Positions 4,822 to 6,428 of a stretch of DNA of 6,428 nucleotides are shown here, piece by piece. Every line of letters begins with the position of its first letter. The first letter of the stretch is position 1. Both the position numbers and the translations under genes were made by a program. Below the pieces are notes generated by a model, which worked only from the letters and a program-made list of their open reading frames with translations, was not told the DNA's origin and did not search any database. Source of the DNA: Candidatus Woesearchaeota archaeon (GTDB taxonomy: Archaea; Nanobdellota; Nanobdellia; Woesearchaeales; DSVV01); assembly GCA_023267795.1 (NCBI GenBank), contig JAHFMP010000058.1:1-6428 (forward strand), written 5' to 3'.

Positions 4822-6075
4822 TCATCTTCGTTCTCTTCTTTCAAAATGGGATTTCCTACCAAATGATGGTCTGGAATGACCTGAAGAACCATAACCTGAA
4901 CCACGTTGTCCAAAAGAACTGCGACGAGACTGCCTGTGGCCAAACTCTGTTTTTCTCTGGAATGCAACACGTTGTATAACAGGCATCTGCATTTTATGAA
5001 TCTCGAGTGTCCTGTCCCGAAGCACATTATTGAAATTTCCATAATCCCGCTCTGTCAACAAAGTAACAGCAGAACCGCTCATTCCTGCCCGTGCAGTTCT
5101 TCCTATGCGATGCACATATTCATCTGATGATTTTGGTACATCATAATTGTAGACATGAGAAACATTTTTTATGTCTAGTCCACGTGCTGCAACATCTGTT
5201 GCAACAAGAACACTAATGTGCTGTTTTTTGAGTGCTTCCAATGCATACAAGCGTCTGCTCTGTGTTAAGCCGCCGTGAATTGCCATTGCATGAATTCCAT
5301 GCAATTTCAAATTTTTTGCAACAATATCCACTTCATGCCTGGTTCCACAAAAAATTAGAGATAAATCTTCTTGATTTTGTTTGAGAAAATGAAGCAAAAG
5401 TGAGAATTTATCGTACTGTTGCACTACAATATAGAATTGTTTCAAAAACTGCTTGTCAACATATACTTCTCCCCGCACAGTAATTGGATTTCGCAAATGC
5501 TTTTTGATAAGATGCTTGACTCCTTCTGGCAACGTTGCACTGAAAAGAAGTGTTTGTCGCTCTTTTGGAATATGTGTCATAATTTCTTCAACTGCCTCCA
5601 AAAATCCCATTTCAAACATTTTATCTGCTTCATCTAATACAAAAAAACGAAGAGCATCAAAACGAATTGTATGTCGCTCAAGATGATCAAGGATTCTTCC
5701 TGGTGTTCCGACAATGACATCAGATCGTTTAATTGCATCAATTTGAGGACCAATCCCTACTCCACCATACACGCTTGTGATACGAATTGAAGTATATTTT
5801 GCAAACGAGCGAAGAGAATCAGTTACCTGCACGCATAATTCACGAGTAGGAGTAAGAATCAATGCTTGTATTCCTTTTCCAGGTTGAAGTGCATTTAAAA
5901 GAGGTACCCCAAATGCTGCTGTCTTTCCTGATCCTGTGCTGGAATGACCAAAAATATCCTTTTTTTTAAGAATTTCAGGGATTGCTTTTTCCTGAATAGG
6001 TGTTGTTTCCAAAAAGCCATGTTCATGGAGTGCTTTGAGAATATTCTGGTGTATTGCGAGTTCTGCTATTTTCAT
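4822..6075 (-). CDS. DEAD-box ATP-dependent RNA helicase with Arg/Gly/Ser-rich tail
   Basis: This ATP-driven RNA unwinding protein has 417 residues from the chosen ATG. The motifs appear in order: Q motif (F21, TPIQ 25-28), motif I SSTGSGKT (45-52), Ia PTREL (76-80), Ib TPGR (124-127), II DEAD (148-151), III SAT (179-181), IV IFCGTR (241-246), V ATDVAARGLDI (292-302) and VI HRIGRTARAG (322-331). Residues about 372-417 form a basic tail rich in Arg, Gly, Ser and Phe, typical of RNA-binding extensions in the DeaD/RhlE/CshA group. I start it at ATG 6073-6075 because MKIAELAIHQNIL leads directly into the Q motif as in relatives. The frame stays open to an ATG at 6148-6150 that overlaps the upstream TGA, but those 25 extra residues are a hydrophobic run with a TATA-like sequence inside. 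Likely roles are RNA decay, ribosome assembly or cold adaptation. Confidence 0.95.
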   Translation of the reverse strand: MKIAELAIHQNILKALHEHGFLETTPIQEKAIPEILKKKDIFGHSSTGSGKTAAFGVPLLNALQPGKGIQALILTPTRELCVQVTDSLRSFAKYTSIRITSVYGGVGIGPQIDAIKRSDVIVGTPGRILDHLERHTIRFDALRFFVLDEADKMFEMGFLEAVEEIMTHIPKERQTLLFSATLPEGVKHLIKKHLRNPITVRGEVYVDKQFLKQFYIVVQQYDKFSLLLHFLKQNQEDLSLIFCGTRHEVDIVAKNLKLHGIHAMAIHGGLTQSRRLYALEALKKQHISVLVATDVAARGLDIKNVSHVYNYDVPKSSDEYVHRIGRTARAGMSGSAVTLLTERDYGNFNNVLRDRTLEIHKMQMPVIQRVAFQRKTEFGHRQSRRSSFGQRGSGYGSSGHSRPSFGRKSHFERRERR

Positions 6076-6110
6076 GGGCCTTATTCCTGATGTTTGCAAG
6101 AAAAGAATAA

Positions 6111-6122
6111 GTAATATATAAA
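6111..6122 (-). promoter_or_regulatory. Possible TATA box for the helicase gene
   Basis: The minus strand reads CTTTATATATTAC here, centred about 40 bases before the helicase ATG at 6073-6075. Transcription would start near 6089, leaving a leader of roughly 14 bases. This supports the shorter helicase start and argues that the hydrophobic in-frame extension is untranslated promoter sequence. Confidence 0.4.
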
Positions 6123-6146
6123 GTAAGATGGTAAAAAAGATAAAAA

Positions 6147-6428
6147 TCATAATCTTGTTGTCTTTTTATTGACAAGTACATATTCTTCAGGAGTGCCAAC
6201 GTCAAACCAATAGCCAGAAAATTGATAGCCATAGACAAGCTTTTGGCCAGCAATAAACTTGATGAGATCTCCGGGCTTGTCAAAATGCGTTTGTTCTATT
6301 GCTCCTCTGATAAAGTGAAGATCTTCATGAGGAAAAACATAACAAGCAGTTGCTGCCAATGTTGTTTTTGGTTTCTCTGGCTTCTCTTCAAAGCCAATAA
6401 CACGGTTGAATTTGTCTAGTTCAATACA
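6147..6428 (-). CDS. Sugar-phosphate nucleotidyltransferase, partial (C-terminal 93 residues)
   Basis: This is the C-terminal end of an NTP-transferase family enzyme, such as glucose-1-phosphate thymidylyl/uridylyltransferase or mannose-1-phosphate guanylyltransferase, which couples a sugar phosphate to a nucleotide for glycan or S-layer/lipid glycosylation. The gene enters from the right edge, so the N-terminal nucleotide-binding GG-T-R loop is outside the window. Visible signatures are GFEEKPEKP, an ATACYVFP strand, DKPGDLIKFIA and the closing YWFDVGTPEEY motif, all hallmarks of the family's distal catalytic-domain end. The protein stops about ten residues after GTPEEY, so there is no C-terminal left-handed beta-helix acyltransferase-type domain. 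Its TGA overlaps by the sequence ATGA with a possible upstream ATG in the helicase frame. Which sugar and nucleotide are used cannot be told. Confidence 0.9.
   Translation of the reverse strand, partial: CIELDKFNRVIGFEEKPEKPKTTLAATACYVFPHEDLHFIRGAIEQTHFDKPGDLIKFIAGQKLVYGYQFSGYWFDVGTPEEYVLVNKKTTRL

Noticed and set aside
4695..5042. Minus-strand 115-codon frame spanning the helicase-nuclease junction
   Set aside because: It is out of frame with both genes, whose own frames carry complete motif sets.
1..6428. CRISPR array, tRNA or rRNA genes
   Set aside because: No regularly spaced direct repeats, no cloverleaf with a TTC-type T-loop in the spacers, and no rRNA-like sequence were seen; the spacers are mostly accounted for by palindromes, the mobile-like element and promoters.

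Overview
The window is an AT-rich stretch, most likely from an archaeon, in which every recognisable gene lies on the minus strand. The archaeal assignment rests on four things. The Elp3 is a stand-alone protein with the short CPHGKCTFC radical-SAM cysteine loop. There is an aCPSF2-like beta-CASP nuclease. The Shine-Dalgarno is GGTGAT-like. TATA-box-like elements sit at the spacing expected for short-leader or leaderless mRNAs. A small-genome lineage such as DPANN/Woesearchaeota would fit, but I cannot prove the lineage from sequence alone.

Read in the direction of transcription (right to left), the layout is: (1) the C-terminal part of a sugar-nucleotide nucleotidyltransferase, cut by the right edge; (2) a DEAD-box RNA helicase with an Arg/Gly/Ser-rich tail; (3) a beta-CASP metallo-beta-lactamase-fold RNA nuclease (aCPSF2-like); (4) a 352-bp intergenic region holding a previously unlabelled 237-bp MITE-like inverted-repeat element with 10-bp terminal inverted repeats and a 6-bp flanking direct repeat, followed by a promoter/operator region; (5) a UPF0175 antitoxin, a PIN-domain (DUF3368-like) toxin and an Elp3 tRNA-modifying enzyme, joined with no nucleotides between stop and start codons; (6) a 93-bp spacer made mostly of two related palindromes; (7) the N-terminal part of an NSUN/RsmB-type RNA m5C methyltransferase, cut by the left edge.

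The theme is RNA metabolism: helicase, RNA endo/exonuclease, tRNA wobble-uridine modification, RNA cytosine methylation and a PIN RNase toxin. The points most worth following up are the zero-gap toxin-antitoxin-Elp3 arrangement, where a putative RNase toxin is co-transcribed with an anticodon-modifying enzyme, the MITE-like element, and the four-armed palindrome block between elp3 and the methyltransferase. No rRNA, tRNA or CRISPR array was seen.
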